The notes beneath the pieces were generated by a model. It was given only the letters and a program-made list of their open reading frames with translations. It was not told where the DNA came from and ran no database searches. DNA of 18,236 bases from assembly GCA_009775605.1 (NCBI GenBank), contig VSPV01000041.1, positions 1-18,236 on the forward strand, given 5' to 3'. Positions within the stretch are counted from its first letter, which is position 1, and the number at the start of each line of letters is the position of its first letter. This stretch comes from Paramuribaculum sp. Lineage in GTDB: Bacteria; Bacteroidota; Bacteroidia; Bacteroidales; Muribaculaceae. Positions 6,824-14,932 of the stretch are shown one piece after another. The position numbers and the translations under genes were made by a program.

Positions 6824-8132
6824 ACATGTTCACGATAGCTTCGTAAAGCTCCTGTTTTCCCGATGTCTGGGCGGGTTCGCCTTTTGCCTTGGCGTAGTCC
6901 ACCACTTCTTCCAGAGTCATGCGGCCGTTTTCGAAGTCGGCGCCTTTGCCTGCGTCGAAGGATGCGTAGCGGTCCTTGAGCATGCCGGGCAGGGGGCTTT
7001 CGGTGAGGATGGCGGCGGCCGATTCAAAAGCGCGTGCCATGGCGTCCATTGCCGAAATGTGGGCTATGAAAATGTCTTCCAGATCGGTGGAGTTGCGGCG
7101 TGTCTTGGCGTCGAAGTTGGTGCCGCCGTTGCCCAGGCCGCCGTTGCGTATGATCTGCATCATGGCCAGTGTGAGGTCGTAGTTGTCGATGGGGAACTGG
7201 TCGGTGTCCCAGCCGTTCTGGTAGTCGCCGCGGTTGGCGTCGATGCTGCCGAGCATGCCGTTGTCAACGGCCACTGCAAGCTCGTGCTCGAAGGTGTGGC
7301 CTGCGAGGGTGGCGTGGTTCACCTCGATGTTGAGTTTGAAGTCCTTGTCGAGTCCGTGGGCGCGCAGGAAGCCTATCACGGTCTCGCTGTCCACGTCATA
7401 CTGGTGCTTGGTGGGTTCCATGGGCTTCGGCTCAACGAGGAACGTGCCCTTGAAGCCTTTTGCGCGGGCATAGTCGCGTGCCAGGGTCAGCATCATCGCC
7501 AGGTGTTCCTTCTCGCGCTTCTGGTTGGTGTTGAGGATGCTCATGTAGCCCTCGCGGCCGCCCCAGAACACATAGTTGGTGCCGCCCAGCTCTATTGTGG
7601 CGTCGATGGCGTTCTTAATCTGCACTGCGGCGCGGGCCACTACGTCGAAGTCGGGGTTGGTGGCGGCGCCGTTCATGTAGCGTGCGTGGCCGAACACGTT
7701 GGCTGTGCCACAGATGTTCTTGATGCGGGTCTCGGCCATCTTCTGCTTTAGGTAGGCCACGATTTCCTTCATGTTGGCCTCGTATTCCTCGATGGTGGCG
7801 GCCTCGCTCACAAGGTCTACGTCGTGGAAGCAGAAATACTCAACGCCGAGTTTCTGCATGATCTCGAAGCCTGCGTCGGCTTTGTCCTTGGCTGCCTGCA
7901 CGGGGTCGGTGGCGGTGTTCCAGGGGAACTTCTTCGTGCCGCCGCCGAACTGGTCGCCGCCCTCGGCGCAGAGTGTGTGCCACCATGCCATCGCGAACTT
8001 GAACCAGTCTTTCATTTTCTTGCCGAGCACTACTTTCTCAGCGTCGTAATAACGGTAGGCAAGAGGATTCTTCGAGTCTTTGCCTTCAAATTTGATTTTC
8101 CCTATACCGGGGAAGTATTCTTTTGTAGCCAT
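6816..8132 (-). CDS. xylA: Xylose isomerase
   Basis: XylA interconverts D-xylose and D-xylulose with two divalent metal ions in the cytoplasm. The 438-residue product is the long (class II) form with the extended N-terminus (YFPGIGKIKFEGKDSKNPLAY). Catalytic residues are in place: FHDVD at 102-106 supplies His103 and Asp106, VEPKP at 233-237 supplies the metal ligand Glu234 and Lys236, and NIEVNHATLAGH at 268-279 supplies Glu270 and His273. SIDANRGD at 296-303 and the GWDTDQFP loop (307-314) supply further metal ligands. It lies 75 bases after xylB and overlaps the transporter by 8 bases, so xylB, xylA and the transporter are probably one transcript. Isomerases of this class from Bacteroidota are known to function well in heterologous hosts. 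Confidence 0.98.
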   Translation of the reverse strand: MATKEYFPGIGKIKFEGKDSKNPLAYRYYDAEKVVLGKKMKDWFKFAMAWWHTLCAEGGDQFGGGTKKFPWNTATDPVQAAKDKADAGFEIMQKLGVEYFCFHDVDLVSEAATIEEYEANMKEIVAYLKQKMAETRIKNICGTANVFGHARYMNGAATNPDFDVVARAAVQIKNAIDATIELGGTNYVFWGGREGYMSILNTNQKREKEHLAMMLTLARDYARAKGFKGTFLVEPKPMEPTKHQYDVDSETVIGFLRAHGLDKDFKLNIEVNHATLAGHTFEHELAVAVDNGMLGSIDANRGDYQNGWDTDQFPIDNYDLTLAMMQIIRNGGLGNGGTNFDAKTRRNSTDLEDIFIAHISAMDAMARAFESAAAILTESPLPGMLKDRYASFDAGKGADFENGRMTLEEVVDYAKAKGEPAQTSGKQELYEAIVNMYV

Positions 8133-8207
8133 TGTGGAATAAGTTTTTATGATTATAGATTTGTTGTTGAATTAAATAGAGAAACGGTATCCACGCCATT
8201 CCATGCG

Positions 8208-9701
8208 TCAGAGGGCGGAGAGCTCGGCCTTGAGGCGTCGCTGCCAAAGGGCGTAGGCCTCGGCGGTGGCGGCGGTCAGCGCTGCGTCGGGCTCGGTGCG
8301 CTCGATTACATGGAGCGTGGCGAAAGCCTCGGAGGGCGAGGCGTAGATTCCGGCGCCGATTCCGGCTCCGCGGGCGGCTCCTGCAGCTCCGTCGGTATCA
8401 TACAGCTCTATCACGGCGCCGCTCACATTGGCGAGCGTGTGGCGGAAGAGCGGGCTCAGGAACATGTTGGCGTGGCCTGCATGGATTTTACGCACTTCCA
8501 TGCCCATATCCTTCATGATGTCTATACCGGCCTGGAAAGCGAACACTATGCCTTCCTGGGCGGCGCGCGCCAGATGCTCGCGTCCGTGCGTGAGGAAGTT
8601 GAGGCCGTGGATTGAACAGCCCGTCTCGCGGTTGCAGAGCACACGCTCGGCGCCGTTGCCGAAGGGCAGGATGCTCACCCCTGCGGCGCCCACTGGCGCG
8701 CGGGAGGCAAGCTCGTTCAGCTCGGCGTAGCCCATGCTTTCGGGAGCCACGTTGCGGCGTATCCACGAGTTGAGTATTCCGGTGCCGTTTATGCAGTTCA
8801 TTATGCCCAGACGTGTGTGGCCGCTGCGGTGGTTCACATGGGCGAAGGTGTTCACGCGCGATAGCGGATCGTAGCTCACTTCGCCGTTTATGCCGTAGAC
8901 CACGCCCGATGTGCCGGCGGTGGAGGCTATCTCTCCCGGCTCGAACACGTTGAGCGAAAGCGCGTTGTTGGGCTGGTCGCCGGCTCGGTAGGTGACCGGG
9001 GTGCCTTCTTTCAGGCCGAGTTCGGCGGCAGCCGCGGCGGTCAGGTGGCCCTGGTCGCCGAATGTGGGCACTATTTCCGGAATAATGCTTTCGGGGAATC
9101 CGAAGTAATCCATGAGGAATGCGGCGGGAGAGTCGGTGGCGAAGTCCCAGAGCATGCACTCCGACAATCCGGTGACCGTGGTGGCTATGCGGTCGGTGAG
9201 ACGCATGGCTATATAGTCGCCGGGAAGCATTATCTTGTAGATGCGCTCAAACAGTTCGGGCTCGTTTTCCTTTACCCAGCGCAGTTTGGAGGCCGTGAAG
9301 TTGCCGGGAGAGTTGAGCAGGTGGCTCAGACACTTTTCGGCACCCAAATCGCTGAAAGCTTTCTCGCCGTAGGGCACGCCGCGGGAGTCACACCAGATTA
9401 TGGCCGGGCGAAGCGGCTGCCGGTCGCGGTCCACAGCCACAAGACCGTGCATCTGATAGCTGATGCCTATGGCTTTTATGTCGGCCGGGTCGAGGCGGCT
9501 TTTGTCAAGGACTGCCGCGGTGGCCTGTCGCAGATAATCCCACCAGCTCTGAGGGTCCTGTTCGGCCCATCCGGCCTTGTGGGAGATAATCGGGGCCTCG
9601 GAGCCGGGGAAGAATGCCGAGGCTTCGATATTGCCTGTGTTGACGTCGACAATCGAAGCTTTTACGGAAGAGCTTCCGATGTCGTATCCTAATAAATACA
9701 T
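8208..9701 (-). CDS. xylB: Xylulokinase (FGGY carbohydrate kinase)
   Basis: XylB phosphorylates D-xylulose to xylulose 5-phosphate, feeding the pentose phosphate pathway. The 497-residue protein opens with the actin-fold phosphate loop LGYDIGSSSVKA (4-15). It continues with SYQMHGLV (81-88) and PAIIWCDSR (99-107), typical of xylulokinases. The catalytic base is Asp242 in AGDQPNNA (240-247), and the C-terminal domain begins with TAGTSGVVYG (261-270). The frame is open upstream to an ATG at 9746, but the 15 extra residues are unlike the family and would cover the promoter box, so the ATG at 9701 is preferred. It is the first gene of the xylose block. No regulator is encoded nearby. Confidence 0.96.
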   Translation of the reverse strand: MYLLGYDIGSSSVKASIVDVNTGNIEASAFFPGSEAPIISHKAGWAEQDPQSWWDYLRQATAAVLDKSRLDPADIKAIGISYQMHGLVAVDRDRQPLRPAIIWCDSRGVPYGEKAFSDLGAEKCLSHLLNSPGNFTASKLRWVKENEPELFERIYKIMLPGDYIAMRLTDRIATTVTGLSECMLWDFATDSPAAFLMDYFGFPESIIPEIVPTFGDQGHLTAAAAAELGLKEGTPVTYRAGDQPNNALSLNVFEPGEIASTAGTSGVVYGINGEVSYDPLSRVNTFAHVNHRSGHTRLGIMNCINGTGILNSWIRRNVAPESMGYAELNELASRAPVGAAGVSILPFGNGAERVLCNRETGCSIHGLNFLTHGREHLARAAQEGIVFAFQAGIDIMKDMGMEVRKIHAGHANMFLSPLFRHTLANVSGAVIELYDTDGAAGAARGAGIGAGIYASPSEAFATLHVIERTEPDAALTAATAEAYALWQRRLKAELSAL

Positions 9702-9723
9702 GGTATAGAGGTTTGGTGAAATG

Positions 9724-9731
9724 CAAATATA
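9724..9731 (-). promoter_or_regulatory. Candidate -7 box for the xylB-xylA-transporter operon
   Basis: On the minus strand TATATTTG matches TAxxTTTG exactly and lies 22 bases before the xylB ATG. No TTG is found at the usual -33 distance; the region there reads TTCCGG, part of a small hairpin. A poor -33 element would fit a promoter that needs an activator, but this is inference. Confidence 0.5.
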
Positions 9732-9748
9732 CGCACTAATTTTCAATA

Positions 9749-9763
9749 AGCCGGAACTCCGGC
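9749..9763 (-). terminator. Weak terminator hairpin after the C69 peptidase gene
   Basis: On the minus strand GCCGG and CCGGC form a 5-bp GC stem (plus one G-U pair) around an AGTT loop, followed by TATTGAAAATT. It begins 8 bases after the peptidase stop codon. The stem is short and the T tract is poor, so termination may be partial. It also overlaps the expected -33 region of the xylB promoter. Confidence 0.35.
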
Positions 9764-9771
9764 CCCGAAAA

Positions 9772-11388
9772 TCAGAAGCCGTTGGCGTTGGCGCGCCACA
9801 GGGCGCCGGCCAGCTGGTCCCATGCCAGAACGGTGGCGCCGAAGAAGTCGCGCGTGTAGCCGTCGAGCATGGCGGCAGCCTCGTCGGTCTTGCCGCTCTT
9901 CACCATTTCGGTGTAGCTTTTCTCCACCATGGGGAGTTCGCGCGCGCCTTTGTCAAGGAAATAGTCGCGGGTGGGTTCGAGAAGCTTGCGGCTGTTGCCC
10001 CAGCGCACTGTCGCCAGGCGGTTGGGTTCGCGGAAATGCCACAGCGCGGCATCCGGGCGGTGGCGGTGCTGTCCGCACACGCCCAGCATGTCGGGCAGCG
10101 ATGTGTTGCCGGCGAATATGGGGAACCGCGGCGACTGGCCGGGGTTGTCGAGAGCTATCCACGCCACGCCTCCCACGGCGTCGGGAAGCCACGAGCGGCA
10201 CTGGATGATGGTTGAGTAGGCACACCACGACACGCTCACGGTGCGGATATTGTGCATGGCCGAGTCGCCCAGCGCCTCGTAGAGAGCTATCTCGTCGGGG
10301 CGCATCCAGGGGTTGGCGCGCGGGCTCACTATGGAGTCTGGCACGTCGGCGGCCGAGTCGGGCTTTTTGGCCTTGTTTTTCACTTTCAGACGGCCGCTGA
10401 GGTTGAGGGGAGAGCCTTCGTAGTACGATCCCAGCAGACGTGCCACATCGGCCACGCTCACTTTCTTCGAGGGCCTGACGCTCACGGGCAGCTCCGTTAT
10501 CGAATCGGTGAATCCCGCCTCTGGGGCAAGCTGCTGCATTATGTAGAGCTCGCGCACGCTGTAGTTTTTGGGCTGGTTGAAATAATTGCCGCCGCTGTAG
10601 GCTTTCCAGAACGAGAATTCCTCCTTGCCGTCCCAGAGGCCCAGATCCAGGGCTATTTTCTTCACGTTGGCCGAGGCAAGGTAATTTGTCGTGTCGGCGG
10701 TGTTGATGCGTCCTATGCGGCTTATATTGGCCGATACGGCTATGTGGTCGTCGGGGATGCGCTGCGCGGCCCACACTCCGCCTATCGAGTCGGGCCCCTG
10801 GCCCTGCACTTCGAAAATCCACACTTCCTTCGGGTCGGCTATGGTGAGGCATTCGCCCGAGTCGCCGTAGCCGTATTCCTTTATCAGTCGTCCCATGAGC
10901 TTTATCGCCTCGCGGGCGGTGGTGCAACGCTGCAAGGCCACGCGCTGGAGCTCCTCGATCATAAACATTCCCTTGTCGTTGCGCAGGGTGTCGCGGCCGC
11001 CGTAGGTGGTCTCGCCCATGGCCAGCTGGCGCTCGTTCAGGCAGGGATAGGCCGTGTCGAGGAAGCCGAAAGTGTGCCGCGCCTGCGGAATCTCGCCCGC
11101 TTTGGTCACACCGTCCATGCTCGCGGGATATTCCGTGTGCATGCGTCCGCGGTACACGCTCATCACCGTGTCGCGCGGATAATCGGCCGCCGGCACCTGC
11201 TGTATCCAGGTGCGGTACCATGAATCGCACGTGTGCGAAGTCATCACTGATCCGTCGGCCGACGCCTTGCGGCCAACCATTATGCTTGTGCACGCATCGG
11301 GCGCGGCTGTCCGCGCCTCTGCGGGAATCCACGCGGCCACGCTGGCAAGCGCGGCCATCGCCACAGAAACAATAGCTCTCATAAACAT
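9772..11388 (-). CDS. Secreted dipeptidase, peptidase family C69 (PepD-like)
   Basis: C69 enzymes are N-terminal-nucleophile hydrolases that cleave dipeptides after autoproteolytic exposure of a cysteine. The 538-residue product begins with a signal peptide (short basic start, hydrophobic VSVAMAALASVAAW to about residue 20, AEA cleavage site near 23-25) and a short propeptide. Next comes Cys33 in ACTSIMVGRKASADGS, the expected nucleophile and family signature. Downstream GETTYGGRDTL, GYGDSGECLTIAD and NPWMRPDE are typical of the family. An export signal places the enzyme in the periplasm or outside the cell, where it would degrade dietary or cell-wall dipeptides. ATG at 11388 or 11382 could be the start (MFM). 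It is apparently monocistronic, between the carB terminator and the xylose operon. Confidence 0.93.
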   Translation of the reverse strand: MFMRAIVSVAMAALASVAAWIPAEARTAAPDACTSIMVGRKASADGSVMTSHTCDSWYRTWIQQVPAADYPRDTVMSVYRGRMHTEYPASMDGVTKAGEIPQARHTFGFLDTAYPCLNERQLAMGETTYGGRDTLRNDKGMFMIEELQRVALQRCTTAREAIKLMGRLIKEYGYGDSGECLTIADPKEVWIFEVQGQGPDSIGGVWAAQRIPDDHIAVSANISRIGRINTADTTNYLASANVKKIALDLGLWDGKEEFSFWKAYSGGNYFNQPKNYSVRELYIMQQLAPEAGFTDSITELPVSVRPSKKVSVADVARLLGSYYEGSPLNLSGRLKVKNKAKKPDSAADVPDSIVSPRANPWMRPDEIALYEALGDSAMHNIRTVSVSWCAYSTIIQCRSWLPDAVGGVAWIALDNPGQSPRFPIFAGNTSLPDMLGVCGQHRHRPDAALWHFREPNRLATVRWGNSRKLLEPTRDYFLDKGARELPMVEKSYTEMVKSGKTDEAAAMLDGYTRDFFGATVLAWDQLAGALWRANANGF

Positions 11389-11412
11389 AGCTTAATAACC
11401 GGTTTATTATCC

Positions 11413-11435
11413 GGCAGGCACCGCAGGTGTCTGCC
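11413..11435 (-). promoter_or_regulatory. Stem-loop at the predicted 5' end of the C69 peptidase mRNA
   Basis: On the minus strand GGCAGACACC (11435-11426) can pair with GGTGCCTGCC (11422-11413) across a TGC loop, with one A-C mismatch. The predicted -7 box ends at 11442, so the transcript would start at or just before this hairpin. A hairpin at the 5' end could stabilise the mRNA or bind a regulator. The start site is a prediction. Confidence 0.4.
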
Positions 11436-11441
11436 CGCCCT

Positions 11442-11449
11442 CAAAGCTA
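11442..11449 (-). promoter_or_regulatory. Candidate promoter of the C69 peptidase gene
   Basis: TAGCTTTG on the minus strand matches the -7 consensus TAxxTTTG. A CTG sits 19 bases upstream as an imperfect -33 element. The predicted leader is about 50 bases long and begins with a stem-loop. The perfect inverted repeat at 11486-11518 lies just upstream. Confidence 0.5.
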
Positions 11450-11485
11450 CTCAAAAAATCCGATAACTCAGCTATTTTATATGAC

Positions 11486-11518
11486 TTATACGTCTTATAA
11501 ATCTTATAAGACGTATAA
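11486..11518. repeat. Perfect 15-bp inverted repeat with 9-bp periodicity
   Basis: TTATACGTCTTATAA (11486-11500), a 3-base spacer ATC, then TTATAAGACGTATAA (11504-11518) form an exact inverted repeat. The same stretch reads as 9-mers: GACTTATAC, GTCTTATAA, ATCTTATAA, GACGTATAA from 11483. It lies between the carB terminator and the peptidase promoter. It has no T tract on either side, so it is not a standard terminator. It may be an operator or part of the same class of 9-bp-period elements as 5077-5210. Confidence 0.7.
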
Positions 11519-11526
11519 AACCACCC

Positions 11527-11562
11527 AAAAAAATTGGAGCGCCGGAATCTCCGGCGCTCCAA
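11527..11562 (-). terminator. Intrinsic terminator of carB
   Basis: On the minus strand a perfect 13-bp GC-rich stem (arms 11550-11562 and 11534-11546) with the 3-base loop GAT is followed by seven T residues (11533-11527). It begins 27 bases after the carB stop and is a textbook rho-independent terminator. Confidence 0.93.
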
Positions 11563-11588
11563 TGGGATGAATCTTATGGTCAGTGTTA

Positions 11589-14500
11589 TCAGTATTCCTG
11601 CCAGGAGGTGATGCCGATGGAATCGACGGGGCGGGAAATGAAGGCTTTCACATAGGCCAGGGCCAGACGTGCGTTGGTGAGCAGGGGCACGTTGTGGTCG
11701 ATGGCGCAGCGGCGTATGCGGTAGCCGTTGGTGAGCTCGCGCTTGGTGTGGTTCTTGGGGATGTTGATCACGAGGTCCACGGTGTGGTTGCCTATAACGT
11801 CGAGCACCGATTCGCCTTTCTCGTCGGGCCACGATACCTGGGTGGACTTCACGCCGTTCTGGGCGAGGAAGGCCGAGGTGCCGGGGGTGGCGTAGATTTT
11901 GTAGCCTTTGGAGTCGAGCAGACGGCAGGCTTCGAGCATGTCAACCTTGGCGCGGACGTCGCCGGAGCTTACCAGAATGGCTTTCTGCGGCACGTGGTGG
12001 CCTACGGATATCATGGCGTTGAGCAGAGCCTCGTCGAAATCGCGTCCAAGGCATCCTACCTCGCCGGTGGAGGCCATGTCCACGCCAAGCACCGGGTCGG
12101 CCTTGTGGAGGCGCGCAAACGAGAACTGGGAGGCTTTCACGCCTATGTAGTCGATGTCGAATGTGGAGGTGTCCTCAACTTCGGGCTTCTCGCCGAGCAT
12201 GATGCGTGTGGCGGTCTCGATGAAGTTTTTCTTGAGCACCTTGCTCACGAAGGGGAACGAGCGCGATGCGCGCAGGTTGCATTCGATTACCTTCACGTAG
12301 TTGTCCTTGGCCAGATACTGGATGTTGAAGGGGCCGGAGATGTTGAGAGCCTCGGCTATGCGGGCGCTGATGCGCTTGATGCGGCGTGCGGTGGCCATGT
12401 AGATTTTCTGGGCGGGGAACACCAGGGTGGCGTCGCCGGAGTGTACGCCGGCATATTCCACATGCTCAGAGATGGCATATTCAACGATTTTGCCGTTGCG
12501 GGCCACGGCGTCAAATTCTATTTCCTTGGCGTTCTGGAGGAATTCCGATACCACAACGGGGTATTCCTTTGACACTTTGGCGGCCTGGCTCAGGAAGCGG
12601 TGCATCTGCTCGTAGTCGTAGCACACGTTCATGGCAGCGCCCGAGAGCACGTAGCTGGGGCGGATGAGCACCGGGAAGCCCACCTCGGCCACGAAGGCAT
12701 GGATTTCGTCCTCGGTGGTGAGCTCTTTCCAGCGGGGCTGGTCGATGCCGAGCTGGTCGAGCATGGCCGAGAATTTGTGGCGGTTTTCGGCGCGGTCAAT
12801 CGACACGGGCGATGTTCCGAGCACCGGCACATGGCGGCGGTAGAGCTTCATGGCCAGGTTGTTGGGTATCTGGCCGCCAACACTCACAATCACGCCGCGC
12901 GGCATCTCGAGGTCAATTATGTCCATCACGCGCTCAAAGCTGAGCTCGTCGAAATAGAGGCGGTCGCACATGTCGTAGTCAGTCGACACTGTCTCGGGAT
13001 TATAGTTGATCATCACCGCCTTGTAGCCGAGCTTGCGGCAGGTGGTGGCGGCGTTGACCGAGCACCAGTCAAACTCCACGGAGCTGCCTATGCGGTAGGC
13101 GCCGGAGCCGAGCACTATGATGTTGTTGTGGGAATTGAAGTCGTAGGGGATGGCATTTTCGGTGGCGCCGTAGGTCACGTAGAGATAGTTGGTGAGGTCG
13201 GGATATTCCGAGGCCACGGTGTTGATGCGGCGCACGAAGGGGGTAACGCCGAGCTCCTTGCGGCGGCCGCGCACGCGGAGCACGTCGGCTTCCATGTTGC
13301 CGGTGGGGTTTTCGACCAGTCGCGAAATCTGGAAGTCGGAGAATCCCAGTCGCTTAGCCTCAAGGAGCGTCTCGCGGTCGAGGGTCTCCACGCTTCCGCC
13401 GTGGGCGCGGAGCTTGTTGGCGAAGTTCACAATGTTGGCCAGACGCTCTATGAACCAGATGTCGATTTTGGTGAGGTCGGCAACGCGCTCGGGCGTGTAG
13501 CCTTCCTGCAGGGCCTGCGCTATGGCGAAGATGCGGGTGTCGGTGGGATGTGTCAGCGCGTGGTCAAGGTCGTCGAAGCGGATATCGTTGTTGCCCACGA
13601 ATCCGTGCATTCCCTGGCCTATCATGCGCAGGCCTTTCTGGATGATTTCCTCGAAGGATTTGCCTATCGACATTATTTCGCCGACCGATTTCATCGACGA
13701 GCCTATCTCGCGGTCCACGCCCACGAATTTCGAGAGGTCCCAGCGGGGTATCTTCACAATCATGTAGTCCACGTCGGGAGCCTTTGCTGCCGAGTTGGGG
13801 GTGCCGGGCTCGCCGATCTGCGACAGCGTGTAGCCCAGGGCGAGTTTCGCGGCCACGAATGCCAGAGGATAGCCCGAGGCTTTCGACGCCAGCGCCGACG
13901 AGCGGCTGAGACGGGCGTTGATTTCGATTATGCGGTAGTCGTTGGTCTCGGCGTTGAAGGCATACTGTATGTTGCATTCGCCCACTATGCCTATGTGGCG
14001 CACCACGCGGGTGGCTATGTCCTGAAGCATCTTTATCTGCTCCTGGCTGAGCGAGACTATCGGGGCCACCACGATGCTCTCGCCGGTGTGGATGCCCAGC
14101 GGGTCGAAGTTCTCCATGGGAACCACGGTGAAGCAGAGGTCAGACGAGTCGCGTATAACCTCGAACTCGATTTCTTTCCAGCCTTTGAGCGATTCCTCCA
14201 CGAGAATCTGGCGCGAATAGGCCAGGGCGCTCTCGCAGTGTTTCACGAACTCCTCGTCGTTGTTGCAGATGCCGGAACCGAGGCCGCCCAGGGCGTAGCC
14301 CGAGCGCACCATCACGGGGTAGCCGATGCGATGGGCGACGGCAAGCGCGTCGTCGAGATTCTCCACGGCCTGCGACACCGGAGTCTTCACGTTGATTTCA
14401 TTCAGTTTCTTTACAAAGAGGTCGCGGTCCTCGGTAATCATGATGGCCTCGACCGATGTGCCGAGCACCTTCACGCCGTATTTCTCGAGCACGCCGTCGA

Positions 14501-14792
14501 GATAGAGCTTTGTGCCGCAGTTGAGGGCGGTCTGTCCGCCAAACGAGAGCAGGATGCCGTCGGGGCGCTCTTTCTTTATCACCTCCTCTACAAACTCGGG
14601 AGTGATGGGGAGGAAATAGACACGGTCGGCCACGCCTTCCGACGTCTGGATTGTAGCGATGTTGGGGTTAATCAGTACTGATTCAATGCCTTCTTCGCGC
14701 AAGGCCTTCAGCGCCTGGGAACCGGAGTAGTCAAATTCGCCGGCCTGGCCTATTTTCAGAGCTCCTGAGCCGAGTAGTAGAACTTTTTTCAT
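11589..14792 (-). CDS. carB: Carbamoyl-phosphate synthetase large subunit, eukaryote-like type
   Basis: CarB makes carbamoyl phosphate from bicarbonate, ammonia (supplied by the CarA glutaminase) and two ATP, feeding pyrimidine and arginine synthesis. The 1067-residue protein shows the full architecture. The carboxyphosphate ATP-grasp half starts with VLLLGSGALKIGQAGEFDYSG (from residue 4). A helical oligomerisation region follows, then the second ATP-grasp half beginning near residue 555 with IIVLGSGAYRIGSSVEFDW. The C-terminal MGS-like allosteric domain starts near 940 (AILVSSGDVRAK). Wording throughout (PNIATIQTSEG, FLPITPEFV, VGGQIPNNLA, RRCAIDHNVPLLTN) is closer to eukaryotic CPS1 and CAD than to E. 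coli CarB. carA is not adjacent; the gene has its own promoter and terminator and so must pair with a CarA encoded elsewhere. Confidence 0.96.
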   Translation of the reverse strand: MKKVLLLGSGALKIGQAGEFDYSGSQALKALREEGIESVLINPNIATIQTSEGVADRVYFLPITPEFVEEVIKKERPDGILLSFGGQTALNCGTKLYLDGVLEKYGVKVLGTSVEAIMITEDRDLFVKKLNEINVKTPVSQAVENLDDALAVAHRIGYPVMVRSGYALGGLGSGICNNDEEFVKHCESALAYSRQILVEESLKGWKEIEFEVIRDSSDLCFTVVPMENFDPLGIHTGESIVVAPIVSLSQEQIKMLQDIATRVVRHIGIVGECNIQYAFNAETNDYRIIEINARLSRSSALASKASGYPLAFVAAKLALGYTLSQIGEPGTPNSAAKAPDVDYMIVKIPRWDLSKFVGVDREIGSSMKSVGEIMSIGKSFEEIIQKGLRMIGQGMHGFVGNNDIRFDDLDHALTHPTDTRIFAIAQALQEGYTPERVADLTKIDIWFIERLANIVNFANKLRAHGGSVETLDRETLLEAKRLGFSDFQISRLVENPTGNMEADVLRVRGRRKELGVTPFVRRINTVASEYPDLTNYLYVTYGATENAIPYDFNSHNNIIVLGSGAYRIGSSVEFDWCSVNAATTCRKLGYKAVMINYNPETVSTDYDMCDRLYFDELSFERVMDIIDLEMPRGVIVSVGGQIPNNLAMKLYRRHVPVLGTSPVSIDRAENRHKFSAMLDQLGIDQPRWKELTTEDEIHAFVAEVGFPVLIRPSYVLSGAAMNVCYDYEQMHRFLSQAAKVSKEYPVVVSEFLQNAKEIEFDAVARNGKIVEYAISEHVEYAGVHSGDATLVFPAQKIYMATARRIKRISARIAEALNISGPFNIQYLAKDNYVKVIECNLRASRSFPFVSKVLKKNFIETATRIMLGEKPEVEDTSTFDIDYIGVKASQFSFARLHKADPVLGVDMASTGEVGCLGRDFDEALLNAMISVGHHVPQKAILVSSGDVRAKVDMLEACRLLDSKGYKIYATPGTSAFLAQNGVKSTQVSWPDEKGESVLDVIGNHTVDLVINIPKNHTKRELTNGYRIRRCAIDHNVPLLTNARLALAYVKAFISRPVDSIGITSWQEY

Positions 14793-14839
14793 CGTTGTAA
14801 TTCACTGGGATAAATGAAACCGTATGGAGAGAAGTTTTG

Positions 14840-14872
14840 CAAAATTACGAAATTACCCCCAATCCACTCAAA
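14840..14872 (-). promoter_or_regulatory. Promoter of carB
   Basis: On the minus strand the -33 element TTTG (14872-14869) is followed after 21 bases by TAATTTTG (14847-14840), an exact -7 box. The leader to the carB ATG is about 40 bases. I see no long leader structure of the attenuator type. Confidence 0.65.
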
Positions 14873-14932
14873 CACTCCAATGAAAAAAGATTGAAAAAAT
14901 ATAATTTTCTGTTCCAACAGGGTACAAAAAAA

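Noticed and set aside
6801..8615. Plus-strand open frames opposite xylA and xylB
   Set aside because: Both opposite strands encode clear enzymes with catalytic motifs; these frames are antisense shadows.
11407..11832. Minus-strand frame ending in a KSYKTYKSYK-like peptide
   Set aside because: It begins inside carB in another frame and crosses the carB terminator. The peptide repeat simply reflects the 9-bp DNA repeats.
12600..14681. Plus-strand open frame of 693 codons opposite carB
   Set aside because: Its translation is rich in A, V, H, G and E with no domain. It is the antisense of GC-rich carB codons.
14793..14932. Pyrimidine-responsive leader or riboswitch before carB
   Set aside because: The leader after the predicted start is only about 40 bases and shows no competing hairpins or conserved riboswitch core.
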